Assembly: GCA_023957975.1 (NCBI GenBank)
Contig: JAMLGM010000003.1
Span: forward strand, 364,557 to 428,556
Direction: 5' to 3'
DNA length: 64,000 bases
Source of the DNA: Microthrixaceae bacterium
GTDB taxonomy: Bacteria; Actinomycetota; Acidimicrobiia; Acidimicrobiales; Microtrichaceae
Below the pieces are notes generated by a model. The model ran no database searches. It had not been told where the DNA came from and worked only from the letters and a program-made list of their open reading frames with translations. Shown in pieces: positions 33,323 through 41,484 of this stretch; the first letter of the stretch is position 1; each line of letters starts with the position of its first letter. The position numbers and the translations under genes are program-made.

Positions 33323-34542
33323 CGACCCGCCGCCTCCGGGGCCGAGTCGCCATCGGTCACCCCCGAGGGCTCCGCCGAGATCTCCCCTGAGATCTCCGCC
33401 GAGGATGTCGCTGGGCCACAGCCGAGCGCTTGCGCAAGCCTGGCCGCCAGCAAGTCATAGGAGAACTCCGCAACCGCACGCCGACGCGACTCGCGCGCCA
33501 TCGCAGGGTCTGGGTGGTCGAGCAGGTGCGCAAGCCCGGTCGCGACGTCGACCACGTCGCGCGGGTCGTCGACCACCGACCCGGTCACCCCGTGTTCCAC
33601 GGCCTCGTGACTTCCGCCGCTGCGTCCGGCGAGCTGCGGAACGCCGCAACTCGCCGCCTCGAGGAACACGATTCCGAACCCTTCTTGTTCGAGCCCGAAC
33701 CAACGGTCGTGACACAGCATCGCGAACACGTCACCACACGCGTGGAACGCGGCAAGGTCCTCGTCGGGAATCCGGCCCATAAACGCCACCGGTGCGCCAA
33801 GGGATGTCGCGAGCCGCTTGAGGCGCGCCTCGTCACGTCCGGATCCGGCGATGGCCACGAGCAGATCCGGTCGGGCGGGAGCGAGCCGGGCAGCCGCTCG
33901 AATCACCATGTCGAAACCCTTGCGCGGAACCAGGCGACTGACGGCGGTCACGATTCGTGCGTCCTCCGGCAGGCCGAGACGGCGACGGGTGGTGCGACGT
34001 TCGTCATGCGAAATCGGGATGAAGCGTTCGGTATCGACCCCCGGCGGAATGACGACCGAATTCAACCGCCGACCCGCACAACGCTGCGCCTCGGCAAGCG
34101 GATACCCTCCGGCGGCGATGACCAGATCTGCTCGCCGCAGCAGCGACCCCATGAGCTGGGCGCTGCCCGGGAGACGACCGGGAACCGTGATCTCGGCGCC
34201 GTGCAGGACGTACGCGATCGGGCGCTCGATCTGGGGGGCCAGCGCGCCCAGCGGAAGCACCGGATCGAGCACGACCATCGAGGCGTCAACCTCCTGCGCG
34301 AGGCGGTTGATGCGGCGCGCCAAGCCGGGATGCGGCAGCAGCACCTTGTCCGGGGTCCGCACGATCCGAATGGGCGACACAGCATCGAACGCCTCGGATC
34401 CCGAGTACGGGGTGGTCAGCACCGTGGTGGCGGCCGGCGGGAGTCGACGCCACAACTCCCAGAGGTAGGACTGAATGCCGCCCACTTTCGGGGGGAAATC
34501 GTTGGTGACCAGCAGGTGGTTCGCTGCGCCGGATTCGTTCAC
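33319..34542 (-). CDS. GT4-family glycosyltransferase (PimB/MgtA-like)
   Basis: 407 residues of GT-B fold. The N terminus LLVTNDFPPKVGGIQSYLWE is typical of GT4 mannosyl- or glucosyltransferases of actinobacterial glycolipid synthesis (PimB, MgtA). The C-terminal domain has VSRLVPRKGFDMVIRA, and EGFGIVFLEAASCGVP containing the two glutamates of the E-x7-E motif. The last 35 residues are a Ser/Glu/Ala tail. Overlaps queG by 4 bp. Acceptor not predictable. Confidence 0.88.
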   Translation of the reverse strand: MNESGAANHLLVTNDFPPKVGGIQSYLWELWRRLPPAATTVLTTPYSGSEAFDAVSPIRIVRTPDKVLLPHPGLARRINRLAQEVDASMVVLDPVLPLGALAPQIERPIAYVLHGAEITVPGRLPGSAQLMGSLLRRADLVIAAGGYPLAEAQRCAGRRLNSVVIPPGVDTERFIPISHDERRTTRRRLGLPEDARIVTAVSRLVPRKGFDMVIRAAARLAPARPDLLVAIAGSGRDEARLKRLATSLGAPVAFMGRIPDEDLAAFHACGDVFAMLCHDRWFGLEQEGFGIVFLEAASCGVPQLAGRSGGSHEAVEHGVTGSVVDDPRDVVDVATGLAHLLDHPDPAMARESRRRAVAEFSYDLLAARLAQALGCGPATSSAEISGEISAEPSGVTDGDSAPEAAGR

Positions 34543-35954
34543 GGGGCCCTCGTCGTCGCCGGTGGCGGATCGGATTCCATTGTGGTGGTTTGGTCGGTCG
34601 TCGTTCCAGATCCGGCACCGGAGGGGGAACCGATGGTGGAACCGATTCGGTCATCGAGGCGATTCAGCGCCCACGTTGCATGTTCGGACAGCATCGGGTC
34701 GGCACCGGAATCGAACTGTTCGAGGACGGAGCGGACGCTGGCGTTGTCGGCGGGGGCGCTGTTGGCGATGACGATCAGGAGGTTGCGACGCACGAGGTCG
34801 GGATTGCGGTCCGCGATGTACCAACGACCGACGCGATCCAGCAGCGCCTCGTCGTCCAGGTTCAACAGCTCCATCGCGTCCATCCATCGTCCAGGGCTCG
34901 CAATAGAGCGATGTGGTCCGGACCCAACATCATCCGACGACTCCAGGCGTCGGGCCCGCAACTCGACCGCACGGTTCGGCGGACATGCCGTCTGGCAGTC
35001 GTCGCAACCGTAGATCCGATCTCCCAGCGCGACACGGTGTTCGACCGGAAAGCTCCCGCGGGCCTGCAGCAACCAGGACAGACACCGGCCCGCATCGATG
35101 ACACCATCGGCGACGATCGCTCCGGTCGGACATGCGTCGACACAGCGTCGACATGTGCCGCAATGATCGCCGACCGGCGTCGGCACCGGTGCGGTATCGG
35201 GGTTGAGCCTCGCGTTGGTCACCACCGAGCCCAACACGATCCAGCTCCCGAACCCTGGAGCCAACAGGAGCGAGTTCTTGCCGTACCACCCGATCCCACA
35301 GCGCCACGCGGCTTCACGGTCGACGATGTCATTTCGGTCGAGGACCACGACCGCCCGAGCGCCTCGGGCGCGCAACGCTTCGGCAACCCGTTCGAGGGAT
35401 GCGGCGAGTTGCCCGTAATGGTCGGCCGTCGCGTACCTCGCCACCTGCGCCGCGACCTCGATCGAAGGGTCCGGGGGCGCATCATCGGTCTGGAGGTAGC
35501 TGCGAGCCCCGACGATGAGGGTCGCTGCGCCCTTCACCACGCGCGTGGCATCGGTGCTGCGCGGTGGGTTCTTGTAGGTGAAGGCCATGTCCGCGTTCAG
35601 GCCCAGGTTCCGGCGGCGCTCGAGTTGGGTTCGGGTGTGACCCCACGCCGCGGCGCGGGTCGCACCGACGAGATCGAGTCCCGCCGCTCGGCCGACCTCG
35701 AAGAGTTCGGAAAGGTCGCTGCCGTCGAGCACCACCGGTTGGGATCCGCTAGCGCGCCGGGCATCGCCGGTGCGCCGGACCCCGCCACGGCGCCTGGCCC
35801 CGCCGCTGACCTGGGGCGGCGTTGCGTGTGAGGCTTGCGAGCGTTTCGGCTCACCGCGTGAATCAGCGCCACGGGTCGCCTTGGCGGACGTGACTCCGGT
35901 CGGTCCCGCAGGTTCAGGCGGATCGCCAGTCTGAGCCACGGGTGGATCCGGCAT
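34539..35954 (-). CDS. queG: Epoxyqueuosine reductase QueG
   Basis: 471-residue iron-sulfur and cobalamin-dependent enzyme reducing epoxyqueuosine to queuosine in tRNA. Two ferredoxin-type clusters: CGTCRRCVDACPTGA and, with partner cysteine, CDDCQTACPPN. FTYKNPPRSTDATRV and GIGWYGKNSLLL are family stretches, and HEAT-like helices at the C terminus (DEALLDRVGRWYIADRNPDL, VRRNLLIVIAN) bind tRNA. The first 75 residues are low-complexity and absent from the family, so the true start may be internal. The last 30 residues are Thr/Pro rich. First gene of the operon. Confidence 0.92.
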   Translation of the reverse strand: MPDPPVAQTGDPPEPAGPTGVTSAKATRGADSRGEPKRSQASHATPPQVSGGARRRGGVRRTGDARRASGSQPVVLDGSDLSELFEVGRAAGLDLVGATRAAAWGHTRTQLERRRNLGLNADMAFTYKNPPRSTDATRVVKGAATLIVGARSYLQTDDAPPDPSIEVAAQVARYATADHYGQLAASLERVAEALRARGARAVVVLDRNDIVDREAAWRCGIGWYGKNSLLLAPGFGSWIVLGSVVTNARLNPDTAPVPTPVGDHCGTCRRCVDACPTGAIVADGVIDAGRCLSWLLQARGSFPVEHRVALGDRIYGCDDCQTACPPNRAVELRARRLESSDDVGSGPHRSIASPGRWMDAMELLNLDDEALLDRVGRWYIADRNPDLVRRNLLIVIANSAPADNASVRSVLEQFDSGADPMLSEHATWALNRLDDRIGSTIGSPSGAGSGTTTDQTTTMESDPPPATTRAP

Positions 35955-36053
35955 CGCCCCGAGTCTATTGGTGTCTCTTGGTCGATTCCGAGGTGACCCG
36001 CCTCGGAGGTCAACCGGTAGCTACACCCCTGGCTGGCACGGACTCGGACAGCG

Positions 36054-36251
36054 TCACAGCGATTCGCACTGGTAGCGCACCTCTGGAACCAAGCCCGAGG
36101 CGGCGAGGCGGCGAAGCACCAAATGCTCCTCCATGCTCAACACCACGGCGTCGTCGGGCTCGCGCGACAGGATCAAGGCGACGACACAATCGTCGCAGGC
36201 CGACGTCGCTTGCATGATGCAGTCGTCACAGCTGATTCGCAGAGTTCTCAT
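36054..36251 (-). CDS. Small cysteine-rich actinobacterial protein
   Basis: 65 residues: MRTLRISCDDCIMQATSACD then DCVVALILSREPDDAVVLSM, with two CxxC pairs (Cys8/11 and Cys19/22) that could bind zinc or a cluster. I recognise the pattern from conserved hypotheticals of Actinomycetota (RISCDDC..H.TSACDDC). No function known. The ATG at 36251 is used; the open frame beyond it runs antisense to nothing meaningful and overlaps the HNH gene. Confidence 0.8.
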   Translation of the reverse strand: MRTLRISCDDCIMQATSACDDCVVALILSREPDDAVVLSMEEHLVLRRLAASGLVPEVRYQCESL

Positions 36252-36297
36252 GGCGCCATGATCCACACAACCACCGACAGCGAGGGTTGCCGCGTTT

Positions 36298-37932
36298 CTA
36301 GGGTTGGCCGAGAAGGGCTTCGACCCAGACCGAGAGTGCCCATGAGGTGAGTGGTGCGCCGGCGCCGGCGGGTTTGGCGGTGTATTTGTCGATGTCGATG
36401 TTGTCGATGCGGTTCCGCAAGCTGTGTTCGGTTGGTGGTGTGGTGGCGTTGAGTGCGTGTTGGGCCATGGTGTTGCCGAGGAGGCGTCCACGTTCGTCGT
36501 GGAATTGTGCGTGTCCGTCGACGATGGCCGCGTTGAGGTGACCGCTGTGGATGCGGCGGTGGTGGAACGAGCAGATTGGTACCAGGTTGTCGAGATCGGT
36601 TGGGCCGTGGGGGTAGGGCTGGACGTGGTGGTAGTGCAGGAATCGTGTTTGGCCACATCCTGGGACTGCGCATCCGCCGTATTGGACGCGTAGCGCTTTT
36701 CGTTGGGTTGGGGTCGCGAAACGTTGTTCGGTGCCGACCTTGATGGGGACACCGCTTTGGTGCCAGAGCAGTTGCAGGGTTCCGGCTTGGGCCAACATGG
36801 CGACCACTGTTGGGGTGAGTTCGGTGCCGTTGAGCAGGGTTGCGACCGAGTCGGGTCGGAGGCGTTGGGTGACGAGGGTGTCGATGTCGACGAGGACGTT
36901 CACGCAGAACGGTTCGTTTCCTTCGCGGGTCAATCGGTCGGTTTGTGCTGAGTCGATGACCATTCGGGCGAGGTGGTACAGGATCAGGTAGTTCGACGCG
37001 ATCGCGGTGCGTTCGCCCGCGGGTGCCCGGCTGTCGCGTGGGTCCTCGCTGGCAGGTTGGTCCCCGGCGGCGGTGTTGTGAGCACTGTCGCTGTCGGTGT
37101 TGTTGTGGGTTTGGGGTGTTCCGTGGCGTTGTGCGCTGCGGCGGGCGGCTTCGAAGGCTTCGTCGAGTAGGGCTCCGAGTTCGATCGGGGCTCGACCGTT
37201 GACTCTCCAGCGTCCGTGTTCGTCGGTCCAGGTCCGCCAGTAGGTTTCGTCGTCGTCGGTCACGTCGGTCGCCTCGGGGGTGGGAACCGCCGTGCCGCCT
37301 TGAGCCGAGCCGGCCGGACGCTCGTCGCCGGATGCCCTCTCGTCGTCGGGTGTCTCGTCGTCGTCGTCGGGTGTCTCGCCCTCGTCGGTGGGCTCCTGGT
37401 CGTCTGGGGTCTGGTCGTCGATGCCTGGTTTGAGTTTGCGGTACCAGCCGAACGCTCGGGCGGCTTGGGTGGTGGTGGCGGTGGTGGCGATGCCGGCGAG
37501 GGCTTGTTCGTTTTCGGGGCAGGCGACGCGTGCTGCTAGCGCGGCCATGCCGAGGGAGATGGCACCGTCGTGTGCCAAGCCCATCACGGTGGGCATGGCG
37601 TTGTCGGTGACCGATTCGGCGACTTGGGCGACCAGTTGGGCCATGTAGCGGGTCATGCCGCAGTTCACGATCAGCCAGTGGGTGACCGAACGCCAATCGC
37701 CGGCGAGGTTGTAGCGGGGATCTGAGGTCATCGTGGCGACCTTGGTGGCCAGGCGGGCGTGAGCCGCGTTGATTTCGCCGGCCAGGGTTCGCACCTCGGC
37801 TTCGAGTTCGTCGTATTCGTCGTGCCACGCGTTGATCGCGGCGATCCGCGCGACTTCGGCCGCTGTGGGCGGTCCCTCGACGTATCCGCCGGGCACGCCC
37901 TTGGCTTCAGGTGAGGTGAGAAGATCGAACAT
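36298..37932 (-). CDS. DUF222 / HNH endonuclease domain protein (13E12-type)
   Basis: 544 residues. The N-terminal DUF222 helical region (about 20-180) is followed by an Asp/Glu/Pro/Thr linker, more helix and a C-terminal HNH nuclease (about 425-475): CAVPGCGQTRFLHYHHVQPY with PHGPTDLDNLVPICSFHHRR. All catalytic and zinc-binding positions are present (paired CxxC, HH, N, HH). This multi-copy family is common in actinobacteria and related to the mycobacterial REP13E12 element. Two LexA-type boxes bracket its -10 (37925-37968), which would place it under SOS control. TTG/GTTG-rich codon use differs from its neighbours, hinting at transfer. Confidence 0.9.
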   Translation of the reverse strand: MFDLLTSPEAKGVPGGYVEGPPTAAEVARIAAINAWHDEYDELEAEVRTLAGEINAAHARLATKVATMTSDPRYNLAGDWRSVTHWLIVNCGMTRYMAQLVAQVAESVTDNAMPTVMGLAHDGAISLGMAALAARVACPENEQALAGIATTATTTQAARAFGWYRKLKPGIDDQTPDDQEPTDEGETPDDDDETPDDERASGDERPAGSAQGGTAVPTPEATDVTDDDETYWRTWTDEHGRWRVNGRAPIELGALLDEAFEAARRSAQRHGTPQTHNNTDSDSAHNTAAGDQPASEDPRDSRAPAGERTAIASNYLILYHLARMVIDSAQTDRLTREGNEPFCVNVLVDIDTLVTQRLRPDSVATLLNGTELTPTVVAMLAQAGTLQLLWHQSGVPIKVGTEQRFATPTQRKALRVQYGGCAVPGCGQTRFLHYHHVQPYPHGPTDLDNLVPICSFHHRRIHSGHLNAAIVDGHAQFHDERGRLLGNTMAQHALNATTPPTEHSLRNRIDNIDIDKYTAKPAGAGAPLTSWALSVWVEALLGQP

Positions 37933-37968
37933 GTGTTCAGAGTATTAGGAACCAGAACACGTGTTCGA
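37925..37968 (-). promoter_or_regulatory. HNH-gene promoter with two LexA-type SOS boxes
   Basis: Box A, TCGAACATGTGTTCAG (37925-37940), overlaps the start codon; box B, CAGAACACGTGTTCGA (37953-37968), overlaps the -35 region. Each keeps GAAC-N4-GTTC plus one intact outer half of the actinobacterial LexA consensus TCGAAC-N4-GTTCGA. Between them, read on the minus strand, TAATAC (37947-37942) is a good -10, with a start point around 37935, only a few bases before the ATG (nearly leaderless). The boxes are centred 28 bp apart. Confidence 0.72.
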
Positions 37969-37990
37969 ATTATTGTGTGGGTAATTTCAC

Positions 37991-39394
37991 CTACGACAAA
38001 ATCGTCAGGAACTCCGTTGAGCTCATCACGACCGCTCCCCGCTCCTGCGCGCCGGTCTGCACTCGCCGGTCGTTCGACACCACGACCGCAGGTTCCGTCC
38101 CGAGGTCGAGTTGGCGCAGAATCTCGTCGTCCGCCTCGACCGAAGCCTCGGTGAACATGACCCGCACCGGCGAGCCAAGCGCCGTGCGCACATCACGGCC
38201 GCCTTCGCCATCACCGTCGAAGACCAACACGACTCGACAACCGTGGCGAGCCTGAAGCCGGCGTGCCGAACGCTCCAACATCGAGCGCTGCTCGGTCGCG
38301 TTCAACTCCGGCCAACCCAACATCGTCACGTTGTACCCGTCGACAAACACCGTGAGGTTCGGCCGAGACAGCAGCCATCTGGTCGCCTCAGCGCTGCCAG
38401 GCGCGATCCGTGCGGGCAGCCGAGGCGCCCGCCGAACCGCACGCGCACTTCCAGCGTGCTCGCCCGTCGACCTGGAGTTGCCGGGCCCTGTCGCCCCACC
38501 AGCGGACGAACGCGCGGTCTGGGCATCTTTCAACAGTTCGGCTGGCGTCGATGCCGCGTCGCCAGGCGGCACCGCCAGCAACCGTTGAATCTCACCGAGC
38601 GCCGGCGCGAGCGCATCCCATCGCTCCCGAAGGGTCTCCACCAACAGGGCGTCGCTGCTTTGACGCGCCTGAACCGCCGACGCGACCGCGTCCGCAGCCA
38701 ACGCATCGCCCTGCTGCAGCAGCACTTCGGCCTCGAGCTCCTCAACCCGTGCGCTCAACTCCTTGACCTCAGCGATGCGCTCGGCCAACCGACGCTCGGT
38801 GGCTTTCAACTCCCTGACCGCGCGCTGGCGCGCCGCTTCCGCCGCGTTCAGCGACGCCTCCGCCCCATCGAGCGCCTGCGCCATGGCGTCGACCCGCTGT
38901 AGCGCTGATCGGGCTCGCTGCTCCTCGGTGTGGCGCGAGGCCTCCGAATCAGCCAACGTCCGGCGGAGCTCTTCGACCTGTCGCCCGAGGCGCTCCGCAC
39001 TTCGATCACGGTTCACCGCGGCGGCGGTTTCAGACGCGATCGCATGGTCGCGCTCGGCGATCTCGACGAGATCGCCGAACTCTTGCTCCCAGCCGTCCGG
39101 CCGCGTCAGGTAAACAACTGCGGCCCGGCCCAGCACTGCGGACTCGACTGCCCCCTCGACCCCCTCGACCCCCTCGGCCTCGACGACCTCCGCCGCGACC
39201 CGCGCTCGGAACTCCTCGTCGCCATCGATCACGCGCCGCGCCGCCACCAACGCCTTGGCGGGGATACGCCGGAAGCGAAGGAACGGAACCAACGCTCGCG
39301 GCGGATCGACCGGCGGCGTCGCGGTGCATCCCGATCGAGCCACCTCGACCGCCAGCTCAAGCGCAGGGCGAATGAGCTCCAGTTCGACGCTCAC
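37991..39394 (-). CDS. NYN-domain (YacP-like) protein with coiled coil
   Basis: 467 residues. A helical N-terminal domain (1-130), a coiled coil (about 135-245, rich in A, E, R, L), a linker, then a C-terminal NYN/YacP ribonuclease-type domain (about 345-467): LTVFVDGYNVTMLGWP, ARHGCRVVLVFDGDGEGG, VRVMFTEASVEADDEILRQL, and VVVSNDRRVQ. The acidic residues D (VDGYN), D (FDGDG), D (ADD) and D (SNDRR) form the expected PIN-like site. Related YacP proteins bind ribosomes or degrade rRNA. The actual substrate is unknown. Confidence 0.85.
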   Translation of the reverse strand: MSVELELIRPALELAVEVARSGCTATPPVDPPRALVPFLRFRRIPAKALVAARRVIDGDEEFRARVAAEVVEAEGVEGVEGAVESAVLGRAAVVYLTRPDGWEQEFGDLVEIAERDHAIASETAAAVNRDRSAERLGRQVEELRRTLADSEASRHTEEQRARSALQRVDAMAQALDGAEASLNAAEAARQRAVRELKATERRLAERIAEVKELSARVEELEAEVLLQQGDALAADAVASAVQARQSSDALLVETLRERWDALAPALGEIQRLLAVPPGDAASTPAELLKDAQTARSSAGGATGPGNSRSTGEHAGSARAVRRAPRLPARIAPGSAEATRWLLSRPNLTVFVDGYNVTMLGWPELNATEQRSMLERSARRLQARHGCRVVLVFDGDGEGGRDVRTALGSPVRVMFTEASVEADDEILRQLDLGTEPAVVVSNDRRVQTGAQERGAVVMSSTEFLTILS

Positions 39395-39427
39395 GACGAC
39401 CCCCCTTCCGGCTCCCCCGCATCGGAT

Positions 39428-39700
39428 TCAGATATCGGAGGGTGTTACCGCACCGAGCTCCACGACGTTCGCGCCCGTTGCACACCAGCGACATGACACG
39501 TCCTCGATCGTCTCCGACAACACCTCGACGTCTTCGATCTGTAGCTCACCGCCGACGCTGTAATGGTGAAATGCACGGGTCGTGCGGGTTGCCACAACGT
39601 CGAAACGAGTGAGGTTCCCGCATTGCGAACACCGGTACCGCACACCGATATCGGGAAGGCGGGGTGCCCGGGTTGTGTCTGTCGAATCCGGCGAGGTCAC
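39428..39700 (-). CDS. Small zinc-ribbon-like protein
   Basis: 90 residues with RYRCSQCGNLTRFDVV near 22-37 and VSCRWCATGANVVEL near 67-81, giving a CxxC...CxxC zinc site around an FHHY-containing middle. No assigned function; pattern fits short conserved actinobacterial proteins. The start faces the divergent SOS promoter of the DnaQ/GIY-YIG gene 79 bp away, so the LexA-type box there might influence it too. Confidence 0.7.
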   Translation of the reverse strand: MTSPDSTDTTRAPRLPDIGVRYRCSQCGNLTRFDVVATRTTRAFHHYSVGGELQIEDVEVLSETIEDVSCRWCATGANVVELGAVTPSDI

Positions 39701-39741
39701 GCGACGAATCTACCCGAGTGCGGCGCCACGCCCCGAAATCG

Positions 39742-39770
39742 TTGACAAGCGAACACGCGTTCACTAGAAC
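39742..39770 (+). promoter_or_regulatory. Strong promoter with a LexA-type SOS box in the spacer
   Basis: TTGACA (39742-39747) and TAGAAC (39765-39770) are separated by exactly 17 bp, and that spacer contains GCGAACACGCGTTCAC (39749-39764), a GAAC-N4-GTTC LexA-type palindrome. A bound repressor would cover the promoter completely. The expected start point is about 39777-39780, i.e. the ATG of the following gene, so the mRNA is probably leaderless. Confidence 0.78.
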
Positions 39771-39779
39771 GGTCGTTCG

Positions 39780-41465
39780 ATGTCGCCGATCAGCTCTCCG
39801 TCAGTGGCGGCCCCTCGCCAGATCAGCTTCGACGATCTCGGAACACCACTGAACGAGGTCACGTTCTGCATCATCGATTTCGAAACGACCGGAACGAGCT
39901 GCGACCACGACACCATCACCGAGATCGGAGCGGTGAAGGTACACGCCGGCGCCGAGGTCGCAAGGTTTCAGACCCTCGTGAACCCGGGTCGCCTGATTCC
40001 ACCCCAGGTGACGGTACTCACCGGGATCGCCCAAGCGATGGTGACTACCGCACCGAGGATCGAGGCGGTGTTGCCCACACTGCTCGAGTTCATCGCCGAC
40101 TCGGTCCTCGTCGCCCACAACGCCCGCTTCGACATGTCGTTTCTGCAGGCAGCACTTCGACGCAGCGGCCGCGACGAGCTCACCAACCCGGTGATCGACA
40201 CGGTCCCACTGTCGAGGCGTCTGTTCGGCGACGAGGTGACGAACCATCGGCTCTCCACGCTTGCGAGACACTTCCGACTGTCGCACCGGCCAACCCACCG
40301 AGCGCTCGACGACGCACTCGCAACCGCCGAACTCCTACACATCGTCATCGATCGAGCAGCGGCACTCGGAGTTCGCGGACTCGACGATCTGCGGTCGCTC
40401 CCCAAGCTCGCCAACCATCCACAGGTCGCGAAGCTGCACCTCACCGATCGACTTCCGAGGTCGCCCGGCGTGTATCTGTTTCGCACGGAGGACGGCCGGG
40501 TGCTCTACGTCGGCAAGGCGACGAACCTACGAACCCGCGTGCGGTCGTATTTCGGATCGGACGACCGCCGCAAGATCGGCCCACTCCTGCGCGACACCCA
40601 GCGCATCGACCACAAGTCCACCTCGTCAACGCTCGAGGCCGAGGTGTTGGAGATGCGCCTCATTCACCATTTCGAACCCGCTTACAACCGCGACGGGACC
40701 CGCTGGCGCTCGTCGGTCTATGTGAAGGTCGACTCCGGACGCTCGCCCGCCGGACGCTCGCCCGCCGAACGCTCGCCCGCCGGACGCTCACCCTCCGGGA
40801 GCCGCCAGCCGCGCCTCATCGTCACCGCCGCCCCCAAACCCGACGACCGGGTCGTCGCCGGGCCGCTGTCGAGCCGCCGCATCGCTCGATCCTTCGTCCA
40901 CGCCGTCGAGCAGGTGGCCGATCGAGTCGCCGAAGCCGAACTCAACCTGACGACCCTCTGCGAGGACCCGACGGTCGTGGTCGATGCGTTCACACAACGC
41001 ATGAGCGAACTCGCAGCCGAGGAACGCTTCGAAGCGGCCGCGGCGGCGCGGGATCATCTGGGTGACGTCGCCTCCACCGTCGAACGCCAACGCCTCCTCG
41101 ACTCGATGGCGCGATGCACCATCGAGTTCGCAACCCCCGACGGGCACCGGTTTCTGGTCCGCCGGGGACTCCTCGAACGGGTTTGGGAGCCATCGCAGCG
41201 AGCGGGCATCGACGGCCTCGATCCGGGACGGGCCACCGAAGCGATGCCGACGGGACCGGGCGACGCCGACCGCCCACTGCGAGCCGACCTGGCGGACGAG
41301 GTGTTGCTGATCGGCCGGTGGCTCGAACGTAACGGCGAACGGATCCGACTACTCCGGGTGGACGGCCATCTCGCATCGCCACGGACGCCGGTCCCCTCAC
41401 CCGGTCGAGCGCCCGAACAGAGCCAGCCCGAACAGAGCCAGCCCGAACAGAGCCAGCCGGCCTGA
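39780..41465 (+). CDS. DnaQ-type exonuclease fused to GIY-YIG (UvrC/Cho-like) nuclease
   Basis: 561 residues. DEDD exonuclease (about 27-190): FCIIDFETTGTS, LVAHNARFDMSFL, and THRALDDALATAELL. GIY-YIG nuclease (about 225-305): SPGVYLFRTEDGRVLYVGKA and NLRTRVRSYF. A UvrB-binding-like helical pair (EERFEAAAAARDHL) follows near 415, then a C-terminal region without clear homology. This exonuclease/GIY-YIG combination is known in actinobacteria; UvrC-like incision of damaged DNA is likely. Two stretches of 15-bp repeats occur in linkers. SOS box in its promoter. Confidence 0.9.
   Translation: MSPISSPSVAAPRQISFDDLGTPLNEVTFCIIDFETTGTSCDHDTITEIGAVKVHAGAEVARFQTLVNPGRLIPPQVTVLTGIAQAMVTTAPRIEAVLPTLLEFIADSVLVAHNARFDMSFLQAALRRSGRDELTNPVIDTVPLSRRLFGDEVTNHRLSTLARHFRLSHRPTHRALDDALATAELLHIVIDRAAALGVRGLDDLRSLPKLANHPQVAKLHLTDRLPRSPGVYLFRTEDGRVLYVGKATNLRTRVRSYFGSDDRRKIGPLLRDTQRIDHKSTSSTLEAEVLEMRLIHHFEPAYNRDGTRWRSSVYVKVDSGRSPAGRSPAERSPAGRSPSGSRQPRLIVTAAPKPDDRVVAGPLSSRRIARSFVHAVEQVADRVAEAELNLTTLCEDPTVVVDAFTQRMSELAAEERFEAAAAARDHLGDVASTVERQRLLDSMARCTIEFATPDGHRFLVRRGLLERVWEPSQRAGIDGLDPGRATEAMPTGPGDADRPLRADLADEVLLIGRWLERNGERIRLLRVDGHLASPRTPVPSPGRAPEQSQPEQSQPEQSQPA
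40736..40797 (+). repeat. 15-bp tandem repeat, four copies, in the DnaQ/GIY-YIG gene
   Basis: GGACGCTCGCCCGCC-type units encode GRSPA repeats between the GIY-YIG domain and the following helical part. A second 15-bp repeat (CAGCCCGAACAGAGC, 3.3 copies, about 41407-41456) ends the same gene with QPEQS repeats. Confidence 0.9.
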
Positions 41466-41484
41466 GGTTGGGGCGAACCGAGGT

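Noticed and set aside
36298..37990. Insertion sequence or prophage fragment around the HNH gene
   Set aside because: No transposase, integrase, terminal inverted repeats or target duplication were seen; only the multicopy-type DUF222 gene itself.
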